Shown here: piece by piece, positions 7,989 through 26,531 of the stretch | How positions within the stretch are numbered: the stretch's first letter is position 1 | Layout: each line of letters starts with the position of its first letter | NCBI RefSeq assembly: GCF_002843305.1 | Contig: NZ_PGSG01000114.1 | Coordinates: 1-64,000 of the forward strand | DNA: 64,000 nt | Direction of reading: 5' to 3' | Source of the DNA: Streptomyces barkulensis | GTDB lineage: Bacteria > Actinomycetota > Actinomycetes > Streptomycetales > Streptomycetaceae | Made by a program: the position numbers and the translations under genes | Notes under the pieces: generated by a model | The model's input: the letters and a program-made list of their open reading frames with translations, nothing else | Database searches by the model: none | Told to the model about the DNA's origin: nothing

Positions 7989-8130
7989 ACCCACTCCCCC
8001 TCGCGGATCGGAAACCGCCCGGGGCGTCTCCCGGACCGCGCCGACGATCCTAGTCAGCCGGACCCGGCCAACGGCCTCGGGGGCAGTCCCGTTCACCGGC
8101 CAGGACAGCTGCGCGGACCGGCGGGCAACG

Positions 8131-8168
8131 GAAAGGGCCCGTACGACCGACGTCGTACGGGCCCTTTC
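8131..8168 (-). terminator. tuf terminator
   Basis: A perfect 17-bp stem (arms 8131-8147 and 8152-8168) with a 4-nt loop stands 42 bases beyond the tuf stop. Read on the minus strand it carries GAAAGGGCCCGTACGAC on the first arm and ends without a T run, as is usual in Streptomyces. Confidence 0.85.
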
Positions 8169-8209
8169 GCCGACCGAGAGGTCAGCGGTGCCTCAAGAGG
8201 CGGACCGGG

Positions 8210-9403
<1,194 letters not shown>

Positions 9404-9630
9404 TGGGGTCCTCCTGTGGACTGGTGCTGTACTCCCCCGCGCTCTGCGGAGGGGTTCAGGTGGTCGTGCCGAACCGGTCAGGACCCCTGAGGGACGACCT
9501 TGACCGTTTCGTATCTGGGTGGGCGGGCTGCCGGGGCCCCGTCACCGCGCGGTGTGCGCCCGGTGACGGGAGACCCCGAAGGCCTTGTTGTGCTCCAGCC
9601 TAATGGGTGGATAGCGCCACGAAACGTGTG

Positions 9631-11751
<2,121 letters not shown>

Positions 11752-11790
11752 AAGGCTCAGTCTTCTCTCGGTTCTCGATGGGGGAAGCGA

Positions 11791-12261
11791 CTACCAGCGG
11801 TAGTGCGCGAAGGCCTTGTTGGACTCGGCCATCTTGTGGGTGTCCTCGCGCTTCTTCACAGCGGCGCCGAGCCCGTTGGAGGCGTCGAGCAGCTCGTTCA
11901 TCAGACGCTCGGTCATCGTCTTCTCGCGGCGCGCGCGGGCGTAGCCCACGATCCAACGCAGCGCGAGAGTGGAGGAACGGCCGGGGCGGACCTCGACCGG
12001 AACCTGGTAGGTGGCGCCACCGACGCGGCGGGAGCGGACCTCGAGGGTCGGCTTCACGTTCTCGAGCGCGCGCTTGAGCGTGATGACCGGGTCGTTGCCG
12101 GTCTTCTCACGCAGGCCCTCCATGGCGCCGTACACGATGCGCTCGGCGGTGGAGCGCTTGCCGTGCAGCAGCACCTTGTTGATGAGGGAGGTCACCAGAG
12201 GAGAGCCGTAGACCGGGTCGATGATGACCGGTCGCTTCGGGGCGGGGCCCTTACGAGGCAT
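11791..12261 (-). CDS. rpsG: 30S ribosomal protein S7
   Basis: S7 binds the 3' major domain of 16S rRNA and starts assembly of the small-subunit head. The 156-aa product has the family length and the typical MPRKGPAPKR start, LINKVLLHGKRSTAERI, and GGATYQVPVEV motifs. It follows rpsL by two bases and precedes fusA by 39 bases. In E. coli S7 represses this operon by binding its mRNA; whether it does so here is not visible. Confidence 0.98.
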   Translation of the reverse strand: MPRKGPAPKRPVIIDPVYGSPLVTSLINKVLLHGKRSTAERIVYGAMEGLREKTGNDPVITLKRALENVKPTLEVRSRRVGGATYQVPVEVRPGRSSTLALRWIVGYARARREKTMTERLMNELLDASNGLGAAVKKREDTHKMAESNKAFAHYRW

Positions 12262-12263
12262 GC

Positions 12264-12635
12264 TTACTTCTCCTTCTTGGCGCCGTAGCGGCTGCGAGCC
12301 TGCTTGCGGTTCTTGACGCCCTGGGTGTCGAGGGAGCCGCGGATGATCTTGTAGCGAACACCCGGCAGGTCCTTCACACGGCCACCGCGCACGAGCACGA
12401 TGGAGTGCTCCTGCAGGTTGTGACCCTCACCCGGAATGTAAGCGGTGACCTCGATGCCGCTGGTCAGACGCACACGCGCGACCTTACGCAGGGCCGAGTT
12501 CGGCTTCTTGGGGGTGGTGGTGAAAACGCGCGTGCAGACGCCGCGGCGCTGGGGCGAACCCTCGAGTGCCGGCGTCTTGTTCTTCTCGACCTTGTCCTGT
12601 CGGCCCTTGCGGACCAACTGCTGGATCGTAGGCAC
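12264..12635 (-). CDS. rpsL: 30S ribosomal protein S12
   Basis: S12 sits at the decoding site and sets translational fidelity. The 123-aa product starts at a GTG (VPTIQQLVRKGR) with GGAG seven bases upstream; an upstream ATG in frame at 12671 would add non-family residues. The TPKKPNSALRKV and EGHNLQEHS motifs are intact. Lys43 and Lys88, the positions altered in classical streptomycin-resistant and rpsL antibiotic-overproducing Streptomyces mutants, are both wild type. It is the first gene of the str operon. Confidence 0.97.
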   Translation of the reverse strand: MPTIQQLVRKGRQDKVEKNKTPALEGSPQRRGVCTRVFTTTPKKPNSALRKVARVRLTSGIEVTAYIPGEGHNLQEHSIVLVRGGRVKDLPGVRYKIIRGSLDTQGVKNRKQARSRYGAKKEK

Positions 12636-12842
12636 CGTTTCTCCGGTTTCTGTGTGCCAGTCTCGGTACAACTAACCCGGGCCACTCGCCGACCCACGCG
12701 GTCGGGTGTGTCGAAGGCTGCACACTCCCGCGATGCGGGGCCCACTGGGTGAGAAGCATGCAGATTTCGGTGTCCCCGCCTCACATCCCGCGGCGTATTG
12801 GCGCACACGAGAGCGCAGGGGATACCCCAGGCACAAGGTCAG

Positions 12843-12871
12843 AGCGTACCTACCGCATCGGCTCCGGTCAA
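12843..12871 (-). promoter_or_regulatory. rpsL (str operon) promoter
   Basis: Reading the minus strand, TTGACC (12871-12866) and TACGCT (12848-12843) are separated by 17 bases, a clear HrdB-type match about 210 bases upstream of the rpsL start. The intervening leader is long. The rest of the 430-base gap 12636-13065 shows no other gene. Confidence 0.65.
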
Positions 12872-13065
12872 AACAAATGCCCATGCCACCGTAGTGGGCG
12901 CAAAGCGGGAGCGGAAGGGCGTCCGAAGGCCCGCGCGGCCTGCGCCGACCGCTTCCTCCCGGCTCCTTTCCCCGTCCCTTCCCCTCCTCTTCTCCAGCCC
13001 CTTTCCCGGCAGTTCCCGGCACTTCCCGGCACCTCTCCGGCGGCGGGCGGCCCCGCGGGGACGGC

Positions 13066-13707
13066 TCAAGGGGAATTGGCGGCGAACATCATGAACCCCA
13101 GCACCGCGAGCACCACGAACCCGATCGTCAGCCAGCCCAGGACCAGGCCGGCCATGGCCATCCCGTCGCCCTTCTCCCCGGTGCGGCGGATCTCGGCACG
13201 CGCCTTGTGCCCCAGGATCACCGCGGGGATGGCGGTGACCCCGTAGAACGGCGTGAGGACGCCGCAGATCAGGGCGCCCACCGCGGAGTTGTTCGTCTGG
13301 GGCGGGGGCGGCAGGAAGGTGCGCGGCACCGCCTGCTGGTACGGCTGCGCGTACTGCGGCGCGGGCGCGGGCACCGCCATCGGCCCCTGCGGCAGATCGG
13401 CGATGAGCGCGTGCAACTCCCCGTACGTCTGCGCGTGGTGGGCCCGGCCCATCCGCTGCTCGTACTCGGCGTGGCTCAGCCGCCCCTCCGCGTACCCGGC
13501 CTTGAGCACGTCGACGGTGCGTTCCCGGTCCGCGTGGGAGGCGCGCATCATCGGCAGCTGCGACGCCTGGTGTGCGGCCTGCGCGGGCTGCGCGGCCCGC
13601 GGAGGATGCGGCGGGTTCGGAAGATGCGGAAGATGATGCCCGGACTGCCCGGGCGGTCCGCCGTACTTGCCCTGCTGACCCGGCTGTCCCCACTGTTGGT
13701 ACGACAC
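13066..13707 (-). CDS. DUF1707/DUF4190 membrane protein
   Basis: This 213-aa protein has a Gln/Pro/His-rich N-terminus and a DUF1707 domain (about residues 54-105: MRASHADRERTVDVLKAGYA, then GRLSHAEYEQRM). A Pro/Gln linker and a C-terminal DUF4190 domain follow, with two membrane segments (VGALICGVLTPFYGVTAIPAV and AGLVLGWLTIGFVVLAVLGF). The GTG at 13707 lies nine bases after GGGGAGG; a GTG at 13716 is too close to it. DUF1707 is common in actinobacterial regulators and membrane proteins, function unknown. It sits alone between rpoC and rpsL on the same strand. Confidence 0.75.
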   Translation of the reverse strand: MSYQQWGQPGQQGKYGGPPGQSGHHLPHLPNPPHPPRAAQPAQAAHQASQLPMMRASHADRERTVDVLKAGYAEGRLSHAEYEQRMGRAHHAQTYGELHALIADLPQGPMAVPAPAPQYAQPYQQAVPRTFLPPPPQTNNSAVGALICGVLTPFYGVTAIPAVILGHKARAEIRRTGEKGDGMAMAGLVLGWLTIGFVVLAVLGFMMFAANSP

Positions 13708-13816
13708 CGGCTCCACCTCCCCACGTTCGGGCTGCCCCCATCATCCATGACGTCCGCACCCCTTGGGGAGTTCCGGGCACCCGGGACACACCTCGCACAC
13801 CGGCGAGAAACGCCGC

Positions 13817-13846
13817 GGGGCGGCCCCTCCGAGGAGGGACCGCCCC
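13817..13846 (-). terminator. rpoC terminator
   Basis: A GC-rich stem (ggggcgg...ccgcccc, one mismatch) begins 33 bases after the rpoC stop. The right end lies before the next minus-strand gene at 13707, so it closes the rpoBC unit. Confidence 0.7.
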
Positions 13847-13878
13847 ACGAGCGCGTCCGGCGGGCCGTACGGCCTCGG

Positions 13879-17802
<3,924 letters not shown>

Positions 17803-17944
17803 TCTCGTCAATCCCTCTCAGGGTTTGTGCCCCTCGCGTCGGTGGGACCGAGGAGCTCTGTGGTGGTCTGAACGGGGGTCGCGGGGAGGCCGGGGCCGCG
17901 CCCTGCCGCCTTCGGCGGGAGGGCGCGGCTTCCCGGCCGGCCCG

Positions 17945-21430
<3,486 letters not shown>

Positions 21431-21521
21431 GAGGGGGTCCTTCCGAGGGCTCGGACTCACTACGCGCATGCCGTGCCCCTGGTGACGGGCAGGGAGCAGT
21501 TAATAGGCAGCGCAAAGGGTC

Positions 21522-21550
21522 AGTGTAGCCACAAGGCCCACTGATGTCCA
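21522..21550 (-). promoter_or_regulatory. rpoB promoter candidate
   Basis: On the minus strand TGGACA (21550-21545) and TACACT (21527-21522) are spaced by 17 bases, about 90 bases upstream of the rpoB TTG. It would let rpoBC be transcribed apart from rplJL. The rest of the 480-base gap 21431-21910 shows only the rplL terminator. Confidence 0.6.
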
Positions 21551-21829
21551 GTGCGGTATCCGGAGACCGGCACGCGGTACCAATCTCTCCCTCCGGAGGG
21601 GCGAGCCCCTCATCAGTTGTTCAACGCCTGCCGCAAGGTTTCCCACTTCGCCCGCGATCCATGCCTCGGATTGTGGATCGGTGTGACGACGCGTCCTGAG
21701 AATTGCGCGCTACGTGCGGTTCGTCAAGGCCCCACCCTCTTCCGGGACCACAGGGAGCGTACGGCCGGACAGCGTTGATCACCATACCCGCAGGCCCTCG
21801 CCAGGCGATACGGCCGTCGCGGAAACGAC

Positions 21830-21863
21830 CGAGGGCGACCACCCGCATGGGTGATCGCCCTCG
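21830..21863 (-). terminator. rplL terminator or attenuator before rpoB
   Basis: Arms cgagggcgaccaccc (21830-21844) and gggtgatcgccctcg (21849-21863) pair with one mismatch around a 4-nt loop, 48 bases after the rplL stop. Because rpoB follows on the same strand, it may act as a partial terminator that lowers rpoBC relative to L7/L12. Confidence 0.7.
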
Positions 21864-21910
21864 GAAGGAGAGGAGTCAGCGGACTCCTTCGGTGACCTGG
21901 GTCACTCGGT

Positions 21911-22297
21911 TCACTTGACCTCGACGGAGGCGCCGGCGCCCTTGAGGGACTCGGCGGCCTTGTCCGCGGCCTCCTTGTTGACCTTCTCCAGGACCGGCTT
22001 CGGGGTGCCGTCGACCAGGTCCTTGGCCTCCTTCAGGCCGAGGGAGGTCAGCTCGCGCACGACCTTGATGACCTGGATCTTCTTGTCGCCGGCGCCGGTG
22101 AGGATGACGTCGAACTCGTCCTTCTCCGGCTCGGCCTCGGCGGCCGGGCCACCCTGGGCGGGGCCGGCGGCGACGGCGACCGGGGCGGCGGCCTCGACGT
22201 CGAACTTCTCCTCGAAGGCCTTCACGAACTCGGAGAGCTCGATGAGGGTCATCTCGCTGAACTGCTCGAGCAGCTCGTCCTGGCTGAGCTTCGCCAT
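21911..22297 (-). CDS. rplL: 50S ribosomal protein L7/L12
   Basis: L7/L12 forms the flexible stalk that recruits translation GTPases. The 128-aa product has an N-terminal dimerisation helix (SQDELLEQFSEMTLIELSEF), an Ala/Gly-rich hinge (AAAPVAVAAGPAQGG) and the compact C-terminal domain (KKIQVIKVVRELTSLGLKEA, LVDGTPKPV). It follows rplJ by 93 bases. In other bacteria its level is controlled with L10 through the L10 leader. Confidence 0.97.
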   Translation of the reverse strand: MAKLSQDELLEQFSEMTLIELSEFVKAFEEKFDVEAAAPVAVAAGPAQGGPAAEAEPEKDEFDVILTGAGDKKIQVIKVVRELTSLGLKEAKDLVDGTPKPVLEKVNKEAADKAAESLKGAGASVEVK

Positions 22298-22390
22298 GGT
22301 GGCGGTCCTTCCACTAAGTCGGCTGGTGCCGGGGGGTTCATGTCGGCGGGCGTACTGGGGCCCGCTGCGACCGAGTGCGCCTGGAGTGGG

Positions 22391-22942
22391 TTACTCGGCC
22401 TCGGCGGGAGCCGGCGTACCGGCACCGCCCTGCTCCTGCTTGGCGCGAAGGGCGTCCGCGGTGCGGACGAACTTCGACAGCGGGGCCTGGAAGGTCGCCG
22501 CGGCCTTGGCCATGGACGCCTTCATGCCGCCGGCCAGCTTGGCGAGCAGCACCTCGCGGGACTCGAGGTCCGCGAGCTTCTTGATCTCGTCGGCGCTGAG
22601 CGACTTGCCCTCGAGGACACCGCCCTTGATGACGAGCTGGGGGTTGTCCTTGGCGAAGTCACGCAGGCTCTTCGCCGCCTCGACCGGGTCACCGGTGACG
22701 AAGGCGACGGCGGTGGAGCCGACGAAGAACTCGTCGAGCTCGGTGACCCCGGCCTCGTTGGCCGCGATCTTGGTGAGCGTGTTCTTCGCCACACGGTACT
22801 GAGCGTTCTCACCGAGAGAACGGCGCAGGTCCTTGAGCTGAGCGACGCTGAGACCGGTGTACGCGGTCACAACGGCGGCGTTGGAGTTCTGGAACTTCTC
22901 CCTGATCTCCTCGACAGCTTCGACCTTGTCGGGACTCGCCAT
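22391..22942 (-). CDS. rplJ: 50S ribosomal protein L10
   Basis: L10 anchors the L7/L12 dimers to the 50S subunit and represses its own operon in many bacteria. The 183-aa product starts MASPDKVEAVEEI at an ATG preceded by AAAGGAGG; family motifs NSNAAVVTAYTGLSVAQLKD, SLGENAQYRVAKNTL and IKKLADLESREVLL are clear. The tail is enriched in Ala/Pro/Glu. An upstream in-frame ATG at 23161 would run through the leader and is rejected. Confidence 0.97.
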   Translation of the reverse strand: MASPDKVEAVEEIREKFQNSNAAVVTAYTGLSVAQLKDLRRSLGENAQYRVAKNTLTKIAANEAGVTELDEFFVGSTAVAFVTGDPVEAAKSLRDFAKDNPQLVIKGGVLEGKSLSADEIKKLADLESREVLLAKLAGGMKASMAKAAATFQAPLSKFVRTADALRAKQEQGGAGTPAPAEAE

Positions 22943-23082
22943 GAGCCTCGGCCCTCCTTTCCGGGTGATGCGATCCTCGACCGTGCCTTTCGGCAGGTCA
23001 TGACGCCGGACCGCCCACGTCGGGCGCACGAGGAAGGGGTTTTGCACAAAACGAAACGCCCCGGCGCAGGCGCACGGGGCGT
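22943..23082 (-). promoter_or_regulatory. Candidate L10 leader with attenuator hairpin
   Basis: The transcript between the rplA terminator and rplJ includes a hairpin (acgccccg at 23056-23063 pairing with cggggcgt at 23075-23082 on the + strand). On the minus strand it is followed by TTTCGTTTTG, a rare T-rich tail. This is the expected site for the L10-binding leader that controls rplJL. The exact L10-binding motif was not verified by eye. Confidence 0.5.
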
Positions 23083-23340
23083 GACTCGACCGGCACACAC
23101 GCCGGGAGTCCTCCAGTGTCACCTGCGCAGGTCGCCCGCTCCAAGCGGATCCTTCGGCCACCGGCCCCGGATCTGCGGGAGATCTGGGAGCACGGCAACG
23201 ACCAGCGGTCTTTGGCTTCGGTGGAAGCGTACGCGAACGCCGTCACGACAGGCAAATCCGGTGATGGGACTCCACCGGACTCCGTCGGCACTCCCACCCC
23301 GGCCGCCCCGTGCCCCACGCCCCGCACCGCCCGCGCAAAG

Positions 23341-23379
23341 GGCCGGGCCCCGCCTCCGAACAGGAAGCGGGGCCCGGCC
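23341..23379 (-). terminator. rplKA terminator
   Basis: Perfect 13-bp arms ggccgggccccgc (23341-23353) and gcggggcccggcc (23367-23379) close a 13-nt loop, 38 bases after the rplA stop. Confidence 0.8.
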
Positions 23380-23416
23380 ACCGTGCTGGACCGCTCTCGC
23401 GGGGTCGCGCGCCGGA

Positions 23417-24136
23417 TCAGGCGGCGACGTCCTCCTCGGCGAGGAGGTTCCGGGTGCGGTTGGGGTCGACGGGGACACCGGGGCCCATCGTGGTGCTGAT
23501 GACGGCCTTCTTGATGTACCGGCCCTTGGCCGCGGACGGCTTCAGCCGCAGGACCTCTTCCAGCGCCGCCGCGTAGTTCTCCACCAGCTGCTTCTCGTCG
23601 AACGAGACCTTGCCGATGATGAAGTGGAGGTTCGCGTGCTTGTCGACGCGGAACTCGATCTTGCCGCCCTTGATCTCGGTGACGGCCTTGGCGACGTCCG
23701 GGGTGACGGTGCCGGTCTTCGGGTTCGGCATCAGACCACGCGGACCGAGCACACGGCCGAGGCGGCCGACCTTGCCCATCAGGTCCGGGGTCGCGACGAC
23801 GGCGTCGAAGTCCAGGCGGCCCTTGGAGACCTCGTCGATCAGTTCGTCGGAGCCGACGATGTCGGCGCCGGCGGCCTCCGCGGCCGCGGCACGCTCACCG
23901 GTCGCGAAGACCAGGACCCGGGCGGTCTTGCCGGTGCCGTGCGGGAGGTTCACGGTGCCGCGCACCATCTGGTCGGCCTTGCGCGGGTCGACACCCAGGC
24001 GCATGGCGATCTCGACGGTCGCGTCGAACTTGGTCGGGGAGGTCTCCTTGGCGAGACGGACGGCCTCCAGCGGGGCGTAGAGCCGCGTCCGGTCGAACTT
24101 GGCGTCCGCGTTGCGGAGAGCCTTGCTGCGCTTCAC
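23417..24136 (-). CDS. rplA: 50S ribosomal protein L1
   Basis: L1 forms the mobile stalk near the E site and in many bacteria represses the rplKA mRNA. The 239-aa product starts at a GTG (VKRSKALRNADAKFD) with GGAG five bases upstream. Family motifs include NLPHGTGKTARVLVFATGE, RLGRVLGPRGLMPNPKTGTV and RVDKHANLHFIIGKVSF. It follows rplK by 160 bases and is closed by a strong hairpin. Confidence 0.97.
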   Translation of the reverse strand: MKRSKALRNADAKFDRTRLYAPLEAVRLAKETSPTKFDATVEIAMRLGVDPRKADQMVRGTVNLPHGTGKTARVLVFATGERAAAAEAAGADIVGSDELIDEVSKGRLDFDAVVATPDLMGKVGRLGRVLGPRGLMPNPKTGTVTPDVAKAVTEIKGGKIEFRVDKHANLHFIIGKVSFDEKQLVENYAAALEEVLRLKPSAAKGRYIKKAVISTTMGPGVPVDPNRTRNLLAEEDVAA

Positions 24137-24296
24137 TTCTGCTCCAGTTTTCTGGTGTACGGAGTCGTGGTCCAGGGGGCCAGCGCCTGACCCTGCCACT
24201 TCCATCTGTCTGTGCTCGGCGCGCGTGTCCGGCTCACCCGCCCCCAGGGAAGGAGCGGAGCCGGGCGCACCTCGCGGGTACCGCGAGCGGAGCCGC

Positions 24297-24731
24297 TCAG
24301 CCCTCGACGGTGACGCCCATCGACCGGGCGGTGCCGGCGATGATCTTCTCGGCGGCGTCCAGGTCGTTGGCGTTGAGGTCGGGCATCTTGGTCGTGGCGA
24401 TCTCGCGCACCTGCTCGCGCGTGATCTTGGCGACCTTCTTGGTGTGGGGCTCGCCGGAGCCCTTCTCCACGCCCGCGGCCTTGAGGATCATCTTCGCGGC
24501 CGGCGGGGTCTTGGTGATGAAGGTGAAGGAGCGGTCCTCGTAGACCGTGATCTCCACCGGGATGACCCAGCCGCGCTGCGACTCGGTCGCGGCGTTGTAG
24601 GCCTTGCAGAACTCCATGATGTTCACGCCGTGCTGACCCAGCGCGGGGCCGACCGGCGGGGCCGGGTTCGCGGCACCGGCCTGGATCTGGAGCTTGATCA
24701 GCCCCGTGACCTTCTTCTTCTTGGGAGGCAT
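24297..24731 (-). CDS. rplK: 50S ribosomal protein L11
   Basis: L11 binds the GTPase-associated region of 23S rRNA and is needed for the RelA-dependent stringent response and for thiostrepton sensitivity. The 144-aa product has the full family sequence: KLQIQAGAANPAPPVGPALG, NIMEFCKAYNAAT, and the C-terminal AEKIIAGTARSMGVTVEG. It stands between nusG, which has its own terminator, and rplA. Confidence 0.97.
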   Translation of the reverse strand: MPPKKKKVTGLIKLQIQAGAANPAPPVGPALGQHGVNIMEFCKAYNAATESQRGWVIPVEITVYEDRSFTFITKTPPAAKMILKAAGVEKGSGEPHTKKVAKITREQVREIATTKMPDLNANDLDAAEKIIAGTARSMGVTVEG

Positions 24732-24837
24732 GTTCTCTCCGGGTCCTGGTGAGAGGTGTCGAATCCTCCGGCGGGCTGATCCACCCGTACGGAGGCATAC
24801 CGCACAACGATAGCCCGTATCGCGGTGCGGTCGGAAA

Positions 24838-24881
24838 CCGGCCAGGCCGGGCGGCCCCTCAGGGCTGCCCGACCTGGCCGG
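24838..24881 (-). terminator. nusG terminator
   Basis: Arms at 24838-24852 and 24867-24881 (ccggccagg...cctggccgg, one internal mismatch) form a 15-bp stem 24 bases after the nusG stop. rplK therefore needs its own promoter in 24732-24837. Confidence 0.75.
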
Positions 24882-24905
24882 AAATCGGTGACCGGAAGAA
24901 CCTCG

Positions 24906-25745
24906 TCAGTTCTTCTGGATCTGGTCGAAGCTCAGCTCGACCGGGGTCTCGCGGCCGAAGATCTCGACGAGGCCCTTGACCTTCTTCGAGTCCGGGTTGA
25001 TCTCGTTGATCGTCGCCTGGAGCGTCGCGAACGGACCGTCGGTGACGGTGACGGAGTCCCCGACCTCGAAGTCCAGCACCTGGACCTCGACCTTGCGGCT
25101 CGGCGCCGGCAGGCCGGCCTCGGCGGCGGCCTCCGCGGCGGCGCGCTCCTCCGCCTCGGGGGCGAGCATCTTGACGACCTCGTCCAGGGTCAGCGGGTAC
25201 GGGTCGTAGGCGTTGCCCACGAAGCCGGTGACGCCCGGGGTGTTGCGCACGACGCCCCAGGACTCGTTCGTCAGGTCCATGCGCACCAGCACATAGCCGG
25301 GGAGCTTGTTCTGGCGGACGTTCTTGCGCTCGCCGTTCTTGATCTGGACGATCTCTTCCTCGGGGACCTCGGCCTGGTAGATGAAGTCCTCGACGTTCAG
25401 CGAGACGGCGCGCTGCTCCAGGTTGGCCTTCACGCGCTTCTCGTAGCCCGCGTAGGTGTGGATGACGTACCACTCGCCGGGGAGATGACGCAGCTCGTCG
25501 CGGAGGGCGGCGACCGGGTCGACCGGCTCCTCCTGTGCGGCCTCGGCCTCGGTCTCGGTCTCGCCGACGGCCTCGGTCTCGCCGGCGGTGGCCGCCGCCT
25601 CGGCCGACTCGTCCCCGGCGGTGTCGGCAGCTTCGGCCTGGTCGACGCCGTCCGCCGCCGCCTTGTCCGCCGTCTCGACGGCGTCGGGCGCGGTGTCGTC
25701 ACCCTCGACGGGGTCGACGGCGTCGTTGAGGTTCGGGTCAGACAC
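24906..25745 (-). CDS. nusG: Transcription elongation/termination factor NusG
   Basis: NusG binds RNA polymerase and links it to Rho or the ribosome. The 279-aa product has an NGN domain (EWYVIHTYAGYEKRVKANLE to GFVGN) and a KOW domain (VGDSVTVTDGPFATLQATIN) near the C-terminus. The first ~85 residues are an acidic Ala/Glu/Thr-rich extension, typical of actinobacterial NusG but absent from the E. coli protein. It forms an operon with secE, 75 bases upstream. Confidence 0.97.
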   Translation of the reverse strand: MSDPNLNDAVDPVEGDDTAPDAVETADKAAADGVDQAEAADTAGDESAEAAATAGETEAVGETETEAEAAQEEPVDPVAALRDELRHLPGEWYVIHTYAGYEKRVKANLEQRAVSLNVEDFIYQAEVPEEEIVQIKNGERKNVRQNKLPGYVLVRMDLTNESWGVVRNTPGVTGFVGNAYDPYPLTLDEVVKMLAPEAEERAAAEAAAEAGLPAPSRKVEVQVLDFEVGDSVTVTDGPFATLQATINEINPDSKKVKGLVEIFGRETPVELSFDQIQKN

Positions 25746-25820
25746 GGTGGCTGCTTCTTCCTGGCTTCAAGGGGGTCGAACATGCGGAAAGGTGCCCCGG
25801 AGGGGCACTCCGCGGGCGTA

Positions 25821-26102
25821 TCAGCCGAAGACGTACTTGACGACCTCGGTGAACCCCCAGTCAATCACGGTCACCAGGCCGATGATGACGAGGACGAAGA
25901 TGATCACCACGGTCGTGTAGGTGGAGAGCTGCTTCTTGGTGGGCCAGACGACCTTGCGCAGCTCGGCGATGATCTGCCGGTAGAACAGTGCGAGACGGCC
26001 CAGCGGGCCCTTCTTCGCGCGCTTGCCACCGCGCCGGGGCTTGTTGTCGTCCTGCGACCGCCCGGGCTCGGGGACCTCGATGGAGTCCGTGATCTCCGCC
26101 AC
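25821..26102 (-). CDS. secE: Preprotein translocase subunit SecE
   Basis: SecE clamps SecY in the protein-export channel. The 93-aa product has a polar basic N-terminal region, the conserved amphipathic motif FYRQIIAELRKVVWPTKKQL and a single membrane helix (TVVIIFVLVIIGLVTVIDW), the short form usual in Gram-positive bacteria. It starts at a GTG. It stands between tRNA-Trp and nusG, the usual actinobacterial order. Confidence 0.97.
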   Translation of the reverse strand: MAEITDSIEVPEPGRSQDDNKPRRGGKRAKKGPLGRLALFYRQIIAELRKVVWPTKKQLSTYTTVVIIFVLVIIGLVTVIDWGFTEVVKYVFG

Positions 26103-26216
26103 TCGTCCTCACCTGATCCGGGTCCTGGCCGCGTGCCGTGCCGCGTCCGGCCCGGCCGTACGGCGGTGCGTCCAGTTACGTACACGTGCACGCATCCCTG
26201 GTTCAGATGCGTGAAG

Positions 26217-26289
26217 CAGGGCCGGAGGGACTTGAACCCCCAACCGCCGGTTTTGGAGACCGGTGCTCTACCAATTGAGCTACGACCCT
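26217..26289 (-). tRNA. tRNA-Trp (CCA)
   Basis: The minus strand folds as a 73-nt tRNA starting AGGGTCGTAGCTCAATTGG, anticodon loop CTCCAAA (anticodon CCA), T arm GGGGGTTCAAGTCCCTC and acceptor end CGGCCCT. The acceptor stem closes with one T-G wobble. No CCA is encoded. It precedes secE on the same strand. Confidence 0.97.
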
Positions 26290-26531
26290 TCGCCGTTCCC
26301 AACCTACCGCATCCGGTCGGCGCCGCGGAGTGCGCGGACCGCCGGTGATCGGCCGGGACCAACGACGGTGAGTGTACGTGCTTCCCGCGCCGTCGTCGAA
26401 CACGTAACCCGTATCGCCCCGATCCTCCCCTTCCTCCCGCCCGTACGCCGGGTCTCTCCCCCGTCCGCTCCCCGTCCGCTCCCCCTCCGGCCCAGGTGCC
26501 CGGGCGACCCCCCGTCTGCGACGATGCCCCC

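Noticed and set aside
12636..13065. Possible small gene between rpsL and the DUF1707 protein
   Set aside because: The frames there have no RBS or typical codon use; a promoter and leader explain the space.
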